Shown here: positions 54,452 to 62,904 of the stretch, piece by piece
How positions within the stretch are numbered: the first letter of the stretch is position 1
Layout of the letters: every line of letters begins with the position of its first letter
Origin: Oscillospiraceae bacterium
GTDB taxonomy: Bacteria > Bacillota > Clostridia > Oscillospirales > Ruminococcaceae
Reading direction: 5' to 3'
Assembly: GCA_025757845.1 (NCBI GenBank)
Contig: CP107211.1
Span: 1,550,001-1,614,000 of the forward strand
Length of the DNA: 64,000 bases
Translations under genes and position numbers: made by a program
Notes under the pieces: generated by a model
The model's database searches: none
What the model saw: the letters and a program-made list of their open reading frames with translations, nothing else
What the model was told of the DNA's origin: nothing

Positions 54452-55051
54452 TCAGCGGTGGGTAATGACCTCGTCGATCAGTCCGTATTCCTTTGCTTCC
54501 AGCGCAGACATATAGTTGTCGCGCTCGGTGTCCATCTGGAGCTTCTCCAGCGGCTGGCCGGTATACTCACTGAGCATGCGGTTCATCTTGTCGCGGATAT
54601 ACACCATGTGCTCGGCGTGGATCTTGATGTCGGTGGTCTGGCCGGACAGGCCGCCGCCCTGGCCGCCGGCGATCAGCGGCTGATGGATCATGATCTCGGC
54701 ATTGGGCAGAGCAAAACGCTTGCCCTTGGTGCCGCTTGCCAGCAGGAATGCGCCCATGGAAGCCGCCATGCCCATGCAGATGGTGGAAACATCGCACTTG
54801 ATATACTGCATGGTGTCGTGGATGGCCATGCCGGCGCTGATGGAGCCGCCGGGGCTGTTGATATACAGGCTGATGTCCTTGTCCGGGTCCTGCCCTTCCA
54901 GATACAGCAGCTGGGCCACAACCAGGCTGGCAGAGGTGTCGTTGACGTCCTCGCTCAGAACAATGATGCGGTCATTCAGCAGACGGGAAAAAATATCGTA
55001 AGAACGCTCGCCATGTGCCGACTGTTCCACGACATAAGGAACAAAACTCAT
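54452..55051 (-). CDS. clpP: ATP-dependent Clp protease proteolytic subunit
   Basis: 199 aa. Catalytic Ser98 in [11 protein letters not shown], His123 in MIHQPL, and an Asp near 172. ATG 55051 has GGGAGGCG 7 bases upstream; the frame extends to 55090 through the terminator hairpin and that part is not coding. clpP-clpX form one unit; no clear own promoter was found, so readthrough from tig may contribute. Confidence 0.98.
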   Translation of the reverse strand: MSFVPYVVEQSAHGERSYDIFSRLLNDRIIVLSEDVNDTSASLVVAQLLYLEGQDPDKDISLYINSPGGSISAGMAIHDTMQYIKCDVSTICMGMAASMGAFLLASGTKGKRFALPNAEIMIHQPLIAGGQGGGLSGQTTDIKIHAEHMVYIRDKMNRMLSEYTGQPLEKLQMDTERDNYMSALEAKEYGLIDEVITHR

Positions 55052-55088
55052 AAAGTTCGCCTCCCAAAAAACGGAATATAGTATTTGC

Positions 55089-55143
55089 AAAATTGACCGA
55101 TACGGGTCCCCTGTAAAGTTCAGCCGTATCGGTCAATTTTTAC
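55089..55143. terminator. Strong inverted repeat between tig and clpP
   Basis: AAATTGACCGATACGG (55090-55105) and CCGTATCGGTCAATTT (55123-55138), a perfect 16-bp stem with an 18-base loop, plus T-rich tail on either strand. It ends most tig transcripts. A second hairpin, TGCACGG...CCGTGCA, lies at about 55158-55178. Confidence 0.8.
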
Positions 55144-55199
55144 AACCTTTGATTTGTAGATGCACGGCAGTCCGTGCACCTTACAGCTGTGGACGCCAA

Positions 55200-56516
55200 T
55201 TACTCAGCGTCGGCAGCCTTCTCGGCCTCAGCAGCCTTCTCCACGATGTTGGCGTGGCTCTTGATGAAGTCGATTGCCTTGGTCACGGCCAGGTCGTTCT
55301 TCAGGTCGTCCATGTTCACCACATCACGCACCTGCTTCTCTTCCATCTTGTACTGATCGGCAATGCGCTTGATCTCAGCATCGACGTCCTCCTCGGAAGC
55401 GACGATGTTCTCAGCAGCGGCAACAGCCTCCAGAGCCAGACGGATCTTGACCTGCTTCTCAGCCTGCGGCATGAAGGAAGCACGGAACTGCTCCACGGTC
55501 TGGCCCATGTACTTCAGGTAGTCCTCGAGGCGCAGACCCTGCTGCTCCACGCGGAATGCGAAGTCGTTGACCATCTCGTCCATACGGGTCTCGTACATAG
55601 CCTGGGGGATCTCGCCCTCCATGCTCTCGATGACCTGATCGACCAGAGCGTTCTCGACAGCCAGGTCATCCTGCTTGTCCAGCTGCTCCTGGTTGTTCTT
55701 GCGGATGGAAGCCTTGAACTCGTCCAGAGTGTCGTACTCGGAGACATCCTTTGCCAGCTCGTCATCCAGAGCGGGCAGCTCCTTGTACTTGACCTCGTGC
55801 AGCTTGATCTTGAAGACCGCTGCCTTGCCGGCCAGCTCTGCAGCCTGGTACTCGGTGGGGAAGGTGACGTTCACATCGAACTCTTCGCCAGCGGAGTGGC
55901 CCACGATTTGATCCTCAAAGCCGGGAATGAAGCTGCCGCTGCCCAGGGTCAGGCTGTAGTGCTCAGCCTTGCCGCCCTCGAATGCGACGCCGTCCACAAA
56001 GCCCTCGAAGTCGATATCCACGATATCGCCGTTCTGAGCAGCGCCCTCACGGGTCAGCTCACGGGCGTTGCGCTCCTGCACACGCTTCAGCTCAGCGTCC
56101 ACAGCCTCGTCGGTGACAGTATGGACCGTCTTTTCCACAGTCAGACCATTGTAGTTGCCGACCTTGATCTCGGGCTTGACAGCGACCTTGACGGTCAGGG
56201 TGACACCCTCGGTCTCGTTTGCGGCGTCAACGCTGACTTCCGGACGGCCGACCGGCTCCACGTTTGCTTCCTTAACAGCAGCCTCGAAAGCCTCGGGGAA
56301 CAGCTCGTTGATGGCATCGTAGGTAAAGACATCGGCACCGTACATCTTCTCGATCAGAGAACGGGGAGCCTTGCCCTTGCGGAAGCCGGGCACAGCATAC
56401 TTCTTGCTTTCCTTCTTGAAAACATCGGCAACAGCCTTCTTGAAGGCCTCTGCGTCGATGGAGAACTGCAGTTCTGCCATGCTCTTCTCGAGCTTTTCAC
56501 ACTTGATGAGATTCAT
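55200..56516 (-). CDS. tig: Trigger factor (ribosome-associated chaperone)
   Basis: 438 aa. N-terminal ribosome-binding domain with the signature VPGFRKGKAPRSLIEKMYG (about 31-49), the FKBP-type PPIase domain (about 150-245) and a C-terminal helical domain ending in Ala/Glu-rich sequence. ATG 56516 has GGAGG 8 bases upstream. The order tig-clpP-clpX is conserved in bacteria. Read from the extended -10 promoter at 56664-56692. Confidence 0.97.
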   Translation of the reverse strand: MNLIKCEKLEKSMAELQFSIDAEAFKKAVADVFKKESKKYAVPGFRKGKAPRSLIEKMYGADVFTYDAINELFPEAFEAAVKEANVEPVGRPEVSVDAANETEGVTLTVKVAVKPEIKVGNYNGLTVEKTVHTVTDEAVDAELKRVQERNARELTREGAAQNGDIVDIDFEGFVDGVAFEGGKAEHYSLTLGSGSFIPGFEDQIVGHSAGEEFDVNVTFPTEYQAAELAGKAAVFKIKLHEVKYKELPALDDELAKDVSEYDTLDEFKASIRKNNQEQLDKQDDLAVENALVDQVIESMEGEIPQAMYETRMDEMVNDFAFRVEQQGLRLEDYLKYMGQTVEQFRASFMPQAEKQVKIRLALEAVAAAENIVASEEDVDAEIKRIADQYKMEEKQVRDVVNMDDLKNDLAVTKAIDFIKSHANIVEKAAEAEKAADAE

Positions 56517-56663
56517 TTGTTTTTCCTCCACTCAAAAATTCTATTGCATCGGGCAGGAAGTTTTTTGCCCTGAGCAACCGCGCACTGCGTCCTGGATCAG
56601 CTTGCTTTTGCAATATGCGGAGACGCGCGCGCTCAATTGGGTGCAACAATCGCGTCAAAACTT

Positions 56664-56692
56664 ATTATAGCACGCTCTTGACACAATTGCCA
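56664..56692 (-). promoter_or_regulatory. Promoter of tig (extended -10)
   Basis: Perfect TATAAT (56664-56669) preceded by TGC, with a poor -35 TGGCAA (56687-56692) at a 17-base spacing. Leader about 140 bases. Confidence 0.6.
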
Positions 56693-56725
56693 GTCCAAAT
56701 TGTTAATTTTTATCGGTTTTGCTGT

Positions 56726-57409
56726 TCAATTGATGCGATATGGGCAGAATCGCAGCCCGTCGGCACTCACCAGTTTGTAGCGGATGCCGTCCACTTCGCC
56801 CTGCACCGCATAGCGGATGGCGTTGCCGTGCAGATGGCCGTAGTAGCAGGTGCGGATGCCGTATTCCTTCAGCGTGGCCACGATCTCCGGGGCGCTGGTG
56901 CCGGTGTACACCGGCGGATAATGCAGAAACACCAGCTTTTCCAGCCCCGGCTCGGCAGCGTCCAGGCTCATGCGCAGGCGGCCGATCTCGCGGTTCATCA
57001 CCTTTTCGTCGTGCGGCTCCCCCACATCGAACAGCCAGCCCCGGGTACCGCAGATGGCATAACCCTCCACGGAGTAGGAGTTGTTGTGCAGGATGTGCAG
57101 CGTATCAAACCCTTCTGCCTTGAGATAGGCGTTCATCTTGTTGGCCGTGGACCACCAGTAATCGTGGTTGCCCTTCATGATGATCTTCTGCCCCGGCAGG
57201 CTCTGCAGGAAGGCAAAGTCCCGGCGGGTATCGGTCAGGCGCATGGCCCAGCTGATGTCACCCGCCAGCACGATGGTGTCCTCCGGCTGGATGAGCTTCC
57301 GCCAGTTTTTTTCCAGACGCTCCACATAATCGTTCCAGCCCGGAAAGATATCCATCGGCTTGGAAGCGCCCAGCGAAAGATGGGGGTCGCCAAGCACAAA
57401 AAGTGCCAT
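56726..57409 (-). CDS. Metallophosphoesterase (calcineurin-like)
   Basis: 227 aa. All five metal motifs occur in order: GDPHLS with Asp8 and His10, AGDISW, GNHDYWW, the single His in FLHYPPV, and YGHLHG. Substrate unknown. Starts about 36 bases after the thrC stop, on the same strand. Confidence 0.93.
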   Translation of the reverse strand: MALFVLGDPHLSLGASKPMDIFPGWNDYVERLEKNWRKLIQPEDTIVLAGDISWAMRLTDTRRDFAFLQSLPGQKIIMKGNHDYWWSTANKMNAYLKAEGFDTLHILHNNSYSVEGYAICGTRGWLFDVGEPHDEKVMNREIGRLRMSLDAAEPGLEKLVFLHYPPVYTGTSAPEIVATLKEYGIRTCYYGHLHGNAIRYAVQGEVDGIRYKLVSADGLRFCPYRIN

Positions 57410-57446
57410 GTTGTTACTCCTGTTCTAACTGTGCAGCAGGGGTGTT

Positions 57447-58907
57447 TTATGCCTGATAGCCCAGCGCCACCTCGGCGATCTGCGCGGGGTCGATCACGGT
57501 GTCAAAACGCTCTGCCTTCTGGCGCAGAGCTGCCAGGCTGGCCGGTGCGGCATGGCCGGTAGCGGCCTCCAGCTGCTGCATTGCTTCAAAATCATTTTCC
57601 GGTGCGGTGCGGCCCAGAGCCTCCAGCACGCTGCGCGGGAACTTGAAAGGCGATGCGGTGGATAACACGACCATGGGCACTCCGCTGCGCTTTTTCTGCG
57701 CTGCCACATGGAAGGCCACCGCCGTATGGGTGTCGCACAGGTAGCCGTCCTGCTCATAGCGGGCACGGATCTCCCCTGCCACTTCCTTCTCGCTGCTCCA
57801 CCCGCAGGCAAAATTCTCCTGGATGGCAGCCAGCGTCTCCGGACGCACGGTGTAGCTGCCGTTCTCAGCCAGGCTCTTCATCAGGCCGGCCACCTCGGTG
57901 TCGCTGCCGGTGACATGATACAGCAGACGCTCCAGGTTGGAGGACACCAGAATGTCCATGCTGGGCGACGTGGTCTTGAAGAACTCCCGCTTTGCCGTAT
58001 AAGTACCGGTGGTGAGGAAGTCGGTCAGGACGTTGTTCTCATTGGAGGCACAGACCAGCTTACCCACGGGCAGACCCATGCGCTTGGCATAGTAGCCTGC
58101 CAGAATGTCGCCGAAGTTGCCAGTGGGCACACAGAAGTCCACGGCATCGCCGAAGGCGATCTTGCCGGCCTTGAGCAGCTGTGCGTAAGCGGCAAAGTAG
58201 TAGACGATCTGCGGTACAAGGCGGCCCCAGTTGATGGAGTTTGCGCTGGACAGGCGAATGCCCCGCTGTTCCAGCTCGGCGGCAATGGCCTTGTCGCCAA
58301 AGACCTTTTTCACGCCGGTCTGGGCATCGTCAAAGTTGCCGCGCACGGCGTAGACTGCCACGTTGGCACCCTCCTGGGTGGCCATCTGCAGGCGCTGGAT
58401 CTCGCTGGTGCCGCCCGTGGGGTAGAACACCGCGATTTCCACACCGGGGATATCGTGGTAGCCGTCCAGAGCTGCCTTGCCGGTGTCGCCGCTGGTCGCC
58501 ACCAGGATCAGGGTCTTTTCGGTGCGGCCCAGATTCTTTTTGGCTTCCACCAGCAGGCGGGGCATCAGCTGCAGGGCGTAATCCTTGAAGGCGCAGGTGG
58601 GGCCATGCCACAGTTCCAGGGCGTAGGTGTCCCCTTCCACCGGGGCAAGATAGCCCGCCTTGCCGCCAAAAGCCTCACCATAGGTGGTGCGGGCGGCCTG
58701 GGCCAGAAATTCCGGCGAATAATCCGTCAGATATTCCCGGATCACAGCTGCGGCCAGTGCCGGATAATCCAGCTCACACAGGGCTCTGACGTCCACCTGC
58801 GGAAAACTCTCGGGAACAAACAGGCCGCCCTCATCGGACAGGCCCTGGGCGATCGCCTCCGAAGAGGTCACTTTACGATTCGTGTCTCTGGTACTGAAGA
58901 ACTGCAT
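57447..58907 (-). CDS. thrC: Threonine synthase
   Basis: 486 aa, class of bacterial enzymes. PLP lysine Lys108 in GPTCAFKDYALQ and the phosphate-binding VATSGDTGKAA. Converts O-phosphohomoserine to threonine. Uses aspartate semialdehyde made by asd at the other end of the window, but is not linked to it here. ATG 58907 with AAAGGAG about 7 bases upstream; the ORF reaches upstream to 59009 but that part has no start signals. Confidence 0.97.
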   Translation of the reverse strand: MQFFSTRDTNRKVTSSEAIAQGLSDEGGLFVPESFPQVDVRALCELDYPALAAAVIREYLTDYSPEFLAQAARTTYGEAFGGKAGYLAPVEGDTYALELWHGPTCAFKDYALQLMPRLLVEAKKNLGRTEKTLILVATSGDTGKAALDGYHDIPGVEIAVFYPTGGTSEIQRLQMATQEGANVAVYAVRGNFDDAQTGVKKVFGDKAIAAELEQRGIRLSSANSINWGRLVPQIVYYFAAYAQLLKAGKIAFGDAVDFCVPTGNFGDILAGYYAKRMGLPVGKLVCASNENNVLTDFLTTGTYTAKREFFKTTSPSMDILVSSNLERLLYHVTGSDTEVAGLMKSLAENGSYTVRPETLAAIQENFACGWSSEKEVAGEIRARYEQDGYLCDTHTAVAFHVAAQKKRSGVPMVVLSTASPFKFPRSVLEALGRTAPENDFEAMQQLEAATGHAAPASLAALRQKAERFDTVIDPAQIAEVALGYQA

Positions 58908-58959
58908 ATCGTCGCTCCTTTTTCGGCACAGGACGCGCAACGCGGCCCTGCGCTGCTGT

Positions 58960-58980
58960 GGCAGAGCCCCTTGCTCTGCC
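58960..58980 (-). other. Hairpin in the leader of thrC
   Basis: GGCAGAGC and GCTCTGCC, 8-bp perfect stem with a 5-base loop, in the 98-base gap before thrC. No T-run, so not a clear terminator; perhaps an attenuator remnant or processing site. Confidence 0.4.
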
Positions 58981-59005
58981 CGTACATTTCCCACCGGAAC
59001 GCTCT

Positions 59006-59368
59006 TCACGCAAGAAAAGCGCCCCTTATAATATGTACCATCCAGCGCCCGCTGTCAAGAGGGTTCACCTCCGCCACATCAAAACGGACGGGTGCATCGC
59101 TCAGACCCGTGCGCTGCAAATAAGCCTCTGCGGCACGGATCAGGCGGCGCTGTTTTGCCCGGTTCACCGCCTCTGCCGGGGTGGTCAGGGATCCTTCGGC
59201 ACGGGTCTTGACCTCGCAGATCACCACCGTGCCGTCCGGTTCCTGCACCACGACGTCCAGCTCTCCCATGCGGGTGCGGAAGTTGTGGGTCAGCAGACGG
59301 CAGCCCCGGTCCAGATAGAATTTTGCGGCAGCAGCCTCACCCCGCTGGCCGGTCTGGGCGCGGTTCAC
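59006..59368 (-). CDS. UPF0102 protein YraN (nuclease-fold)
   Basis: 120 aa. RecB-like nuclease fold: [16 protein letters not shown] with the catalytic-type E-x-K, and RFDVAEV. Family members are thought to act on branched DNA. Overlaps rnhB by 4 bases. Confidence 0.95.
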   Translation of the reverse strand: MNRAQTGQRGEAAAAKFYLDRGCRLLTHNFRTRMGELDVVVQEPDGTVVICEVKTRAEGSLTTPAEAVNRAKQRRLIRAAEAYLQRTGLSDAPVRFDVAEVNPLDSGRWMVHIIRGAFLA

Positions 59369-60012
59369 TTTCCGTTCTCCGGCCAGTAGCCCTGCTTTTT
59401 GAGGAAGCTGCGGCGGTAGAACGGCTGGATGCCGTACTGTGCGATCAGCTCATAGTGCAGTTTTGTAGGGTACCCCTTGTGCTTTGCCAGCTGATACTGC
59501 GGGTACTGCTTGTCCAGCTCCAGCATATAGCGATCCCGGCTGACCTTGGCCAGAATGGACGCTGCACCGATGCTGGCACTGGTGGCATCTCCCTTGACCA
59601 CCGGCTGGGCTGGGATCTGCAGGCCCGCCGGGACACGGTTGCCGTCCACCAGTACAAGGTTGGGCACGATGTCCAGCTCTTCCACGGCCCGCTTCATGCC
59701 GCCCATGGTGGCGTTGAGGATGTTGTCGCGGTCGATGATGTCCGGCCCCACGAACACGATCCGGTAGGCCAGAGCTTTTTCCTTGATCTCGTCGAACAGG
59801 GCATCCCGCTTTTTCTCGGTGAGCTTTTTGGAATCGTTGATGCCCTGCACCGGGTTCTCCGGGTCCAGGATGCAGGCCGCTACGCAGACCGGGCCGCACA
59901 GCGGGCCGCGGCCTGCTTCGTCCACCCCGGCAAAACAGCCGTACTGCGCCCGTACAGCGGCGTCGTATTCGTACAGCGGAGCCGAGATCTCCTCGTCCGA
60001 GCGGCGCTTCAT
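59365..60012 (-). CDS. rnhB: Ribonuclease HII
   Basis: 215 aa. Removes ribonucleotides from DNA. Active-site Asp31 and Glu32 in [10 protein letters not shown], the [11 protein letters not shown] block and a further Asp are present. An N-terminal extension of about 25 residues precedes the first motif. Overlaps ylqF and yraN by 4 bases each. Confidence 0.97.
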   Translation of the reverse strand: MKRRSDEEISAPLYEYDAAVRAQYGCFAGVDEAGRGPLCGPVCVAACILDPENPVQGINDSKKLTEKKRDALFDEIKEKALAYRIVFVGPDIIDRDNILNATMGGMKRAVEELDIVPNLVLVDGNRVPAGLQIPAQPVVKGDATSASIGAASILAKVSRDRYMLELDKQYPQYQLAKHKGYPTKLHYELIAQYGIQPFYRRSFLKKQGYWPENGK

Positions 60013-60932
60013 TCCTCATCCTCCTCGGCAAAATCGACCAGATCATCCCGCTGCGGCGGGCGCTCCAGCGAGATGCGGCCCCACTTGCAGGCACGGAATT
60101 CGTCCACCAGCATGATGGCGCAGCGCTCGGTGTTCACCTCGCCGCCGCGCACCAGCAGACCGCGCTTGCGGCCGATGGCCTCCAGCAGCTCATAGGGCGG
60201 CAGGGCCAGGGTCTCGGCGTCCAGCTTATAGCGCTGGGCCACCAGATCCGGGTAGTTGCGGCGCACTTCGTCCAACAGGTTCATGGCCAGCTCTTCCACA
60301 TCCAGAATGTCATCCTTGATGGAGCCGATGAAGGCCAGATTAGAGGCCGTGGTCTTGGAATCGAACTTTTTCCACAGCACGCCGGGCATATCCAGCAGGT
60401 CAAACTTTTCGGTGCTGACCCACTGCTTGCCCTTGGTCACGCCGGGGCGGTCGGCAGCCTTGGCGCGGGCCGAACCGGCGAAGGTGTTGATGAAGGTGGA
60501 CTTGCCCACGTTGGGGATGCCGCAGAGCATCACCTGGGTCTTGGCACCGCTCATGCCGCGGTTCTGACGGCGTTCCAGCAGGCCGGACAGTTCCTTTTCG
60601 ATGGCGTTCTTCACGGCGGTGGTGCCACCCTTCTGCTTGGCACTGATGGCCACACAGCCGGCGTCTGCCGCGCGGAAGTAGCGGATCCACTCTTCGGTAA
60701 CAGCCGGGTCGGCCAGATCTGCCTTGTTCAGCGCATAGAGCTTGGGCTTGCGGGCCGTGATGCGCTCGATCTCCGGGTTCAGGCTGGAAAGCGGGATGCG
60801 CGCGTCCAGCAGCACAAGGCTGGCGTCCACATGCTGGATCTCCTGCTCCATCATGCGCAGGGTCTTGGTCATGTGGCCCGGGAACCACTGAATATTGAAT
60901 TGGTTTGCAAACCGAGTATCCATTTCGTTCAT
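60009..60932 (-). CDS. ylqF: Ribosome biogenesis GTPase YlqF (RbgA)
   Basis: 307 aa. Circularly permuted GTPase: the G4 motif LNKADLAD precedes the G1 loop GIPNVGKST and the G3 region DMPGVLW. N-terminal [11 protein letters not shown] is the family signature. Needed for late 50S assembly in Bacillus. The neighbours rplS, lepB and rnhB are the normal ones in Firmicutes. Confidence 0.97.
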   Translation of the reverse strand: MNEMDTRFANQFNIQWFPGHMTKTLRMMEQEIQHVDASLVLLDARIPLSSLNPEIERITARKPKLYALNKADLADPAVTEEWIRYFRAADAGCVAISAKQKGGTTAVKNAIEKELSGLLERRQNRGMSGAKTQVMLCGIPNVGKSTFINTFAGSARAKAADRPGVTKGKQWVSTEKFDLLDMPGVLWKKFDSKTTASNLAFIGSIKDDILDVEELAMNLLDEVRRNYPDLVAQRYKLDAETLALPPYELLEAIGRKRGLLVRGGEVNTERCAIMLVDEFRACKWGRISLERPPQRDDLVDFAEEDEE

Positions 60933-60933
60933 G

Positions 60934-61497
60934 TTACTTTACCACTCCAAAATCCGAAACGGGCAAAAAGCACAGCAGCACCTTGCCCAGAATATCACGT
61001 TCGTCAATGCAACCGACATAAGAAGAGCGGCTGTCCAGCGACTCGTTGCGGTTGTCGCCCATCACGAACACCGTGCCCTCCGGCACCGTATACGGGAACT
61101 CCACGTCATAGCCCAGATGGGTGGGGGCTGCAATGTAGTCCTCCTGCAGCAGCTCCCCGTTTACTTCCACAGTTCCGGCATCGTAGTCGATGGAGATGGT
61201 GTCGCCGCCTTTGGCAATGACCCGCTTGACCAGCGGTTTGCCGTAGGAAGTATAGCTGTCCACGATCACCACGTCCCCGCGCTGGGGCGTGTAGCCCGCG
61301 CCCCAGACGATCAGCTTATCCCCATTGACCAGCGTGGGCACCATGGAGCTGCCGTCCACCTGAATGATGCGGAAAAAGAACGAGAAGACCAGCACCAGCA
61401 CCAGCGCGGCCGAAATGAGTGCTTCGTACCATTCCAGCACGCCCTGCCCGCGCACAGGTTTTGGTTCCTGTGCAGTGGTCGTATTTTGGGTTTCCAT
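60934..61497 (-). CDS. lepB: Signal peptidase I
   Basis: 187 aa. One transmembrane helix (about 26-44), catalytic Ser51 in DGSSMVPTL, Lys91 in KRVIAKGGD, and the boxes D/E: MGDNRNESLDSRSS. It cleaves signal peptides of Sec-exported proteins. Own promoter at 61539-61567. Confidence 0.97.
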   Translation of the reverse strand: METQNTTTAQEPKPVRGQGVLEWYEALISAALVLVLVFSFFFRIIQVDGSSMVPTLVNGDKLIVWGAGYTPQRGDVVIVDSYTSYGKPLVKRVIAKGGDTISIDYDAGTVEVNGELLQEDYIAAPTHLGYDVEFPYTVPEGTVFVMGDNRNESLDSRSSYVGCIDERDILGKVLLCFLPVSDFGVVK

Positions 61498-61538
61498 ATC
61501 CGATGCACCTCACCTTCCGGTTTTGCATTACTACCCCG

Positions 61539-61567
61539 ATGATAGCGCAAAAATGCAGCGTTTGCAA
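61539..61567 (-). promoter_or_regulatory. Sigma-A promoter of lepB-ylqF-rnhB-yraN
   Basis: TTGCAA (61562-61567), 17 bases, TATCAT (61539-61544) on the minus strand, between the rplS terminator and lepB. Confidence 0.7.
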
Positions 61568-61590
61568 TGCATTTCTGCGAATTTTTGATA

Positions 61591-61623
61591 AAGAAAAAAG
61601 GGACAACAAGTTGTCCCTTTTCT
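61591..61623 (-). terminator. Terminator of rplS
   Basis: AAAAGGGACAACTTGTTGTCCCTTTTTT: perfect stem with T-run, about 25 bases after the rplS stop. Confidence 0.92.
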
Positions 61624-61645
61624 CCCGGTTTCAAATCGGGGATGA

Positions 61646-61987
61646 TCAAATATCGCTCTTGACCTTGGCAGCCTTGCCCGTACGGCCACGCAGGTAGAAC
61701 AGCTTTGCGCGGCGAACCTTGCCCTTGCGGACAACGGTGACCTTCTCAACGAAGGGGCTGTTGATGGGGAAGACACGCTCGATGCCGACACCGTAAGCCA
61801 CGCGGCGAACGGTGAAGGTCTCAGCAACGCCGCCGTGCTTCTTTGCGATCACAGTGCCCTCAAAGGCCTGGATGCGCTCACGGTCGCCTTCCTTGATACG
61901 AACATCAACGCGGACGGTGTCGCCAACGTTGAACTGGGGCTTTTCAGCCTTGATGCTGCCTTCAGAGATAATCTTCAGTGCGTCCAT
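61646..61987 (-). CDS. rplS: 50S ribosomal protein L19
   Basis: 113 aa. Family features [31 protein letters not shown], and [13 protein letters not shown] with a C-terminal [11 protein letters not shown]. The start [11 protein letters not shown] (ATG 61987) has GGAGG upstream. The long structured leader upstream suggests autoregulation. Confidence 0.98.
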   Translation of the reverse strand: MDALKIISEGSIKAEKPQFNVGDTVRVDVRIKEGDRERIQAFEGTVIAKKHGGVAETFTVRRVAYGVGIERVFPINSPFVEKVTVVRKGKVRRAKLFYLRGRTGKAAKVKSDI

Positions 61988-62003
61988 TTTGAATCCTCCA
62001 TTT

Positions 62004-62109
62004 GTTTTTAGACGTTCATACACGGCACGACGCCGTCAGAGGACCGCCCGTTTAATGATAAATACTTGTCATTAACCCCGCTGTGGTCTCAGCGGACACT
62101 AACGCCTAA
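62004..62109 (-). promoter_or_regulatory. Structured leader of rplS (L19 leader-like)
   Basis: On the minus strand TTAGGCGTT (62101-62109) can pair with AACGTCTAA (62008-62016) to close a junction with three hairpins: CCGCTG/CAGCGG, GTTAATGA/TCATTAAAC and ACGGC/GCCGT. This is the kind of layout found in Firmicutes L19 leaders, which are used for feedback control. Confidence 0.65.
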
Positions 62110-62111
62110 AT

Positions 62112-62140
62112 AGGATAGCACAAAACGTGCTTGAATGCAA
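62112..62140 (-). promoter_or_regulatory. Sigma-A promoter of rplS
   Basis: TTGCAT (62135-62140), 17 bases, TATCCT (62112-62117) with TGC in front (extended -10). The start near 62105 lies at the 5' edge of the structured leader. Confidence 0.65.
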
Positions 62141-62259
62141 GCGTTTTGCCCAAAATAAATGCAAAAATTTTCTGTTTTGTCCAAGGGGCCGCGTTTGCGA
62201 GCGCAGCGCAGCACGGAAAGCCCCAGTGGGGCTTTCAAGTGAATATCATTCGCCCCGGC
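62141..62259. other. Intergenic region with GC-rich repeats and terminator
   Basis: Holds a terminator-like hairpin AAAGCCCC/GGGGCTTT (about 62217-62236) that would end the radical SAM/DUF2344 unit on the minus strand, and a GC-rich stretch of repeated GCGCAGC-like sequence (62190-62215). No gene seen. Confidence 0.6.
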
Positions 62260-62904
62260 TCAGGCAAACAGCTGCTTGTCCTCGGTGAGGAACTTTGTGC
62301 GCAGGATGCCTGCACTGGCGGCCGGCAGGCCGAACTTTTCTTCCAGAAAACCGGTGAGCAGCGAGGGGTTCAGGTTGAGCTCCTGCGAAGCCGGCAGGCA
62401 CAGCTCGATGCGGACGGCATCGCCCTCCGCCGTGTAGGCCACCTGCGGGATATGCTGTTTGAGCTCAATGATCTTGTTTCCCTTTTTGCCGTGCTTTTCC
62501 ACCGGGGCGCTTTCCAGTGCGTTGTACTGGTCCAGCACTGCGGCAGCCTCAGCCGGGTAGGTGATCTGGTAGCAGGCCCAGGCAATGCGGTCGGCCTTCA
62601 TCTGCACGGGGGCCACCCGGGTGATGACGATGCCGGCCGGCATGATGGCGTTGAGTGCCGTTTTCCACTGTGCAAAGTCCGGGGCTTCCGCCTCGGTCTT
62701 GACATCCACGCACTCGCACTCACTCTCCTGCCCCAGCGAGAGCGGGCAGGCAAAGGTCATATAGATGTGGGGGTTGAAGCCCAGCGTATGCCACACCGGC
62801 AGGCCGCTGCGCTTGAGTACCCGCTGCATCACCCGCTGCAGATCCAGCAGGGAGATGTAGGAGGCCTCATTCTTTTTTTCAAACGAGATTCTGACTGTAA
62901 TCAA
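62260..62904 (-). CDS. DUF2344 / TIGR03936 radical SAM-associated protein
   Basis: 214 aa. Opening ITVRISFEKKNEASYISLLDLQRVMQR is the family signature, followed by RSGLPVWHTLGFNPHIYMTFACPLSLG. It always pairs with a B12-binding radical SAM protein, as here (26-base overlap). In some bacteria both are fused, and the pair often sits next to rng/rplU. Biochemical role unknown; perhaps RNA modification. Confidence 0.93.
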   Translation of the reverse strand: MITVRISFEKKNEASYISLLDLQRVMQRVLKRSGLPVWHTLGFNPHIYMTFACPLSLGQESECECVDVKTEAEAPDFAQWKTALNAIMPAGIVITRVAPVQMKADRIAWACYQITYPAEAAAVLDQYNALESAPVEKHGKKGNKIIELKQHIPQVAYTAEGDAVRIELCLPASQELNLNPSLLTGFLEEKFGLPAASAGILRTKFLTEDKQLFA

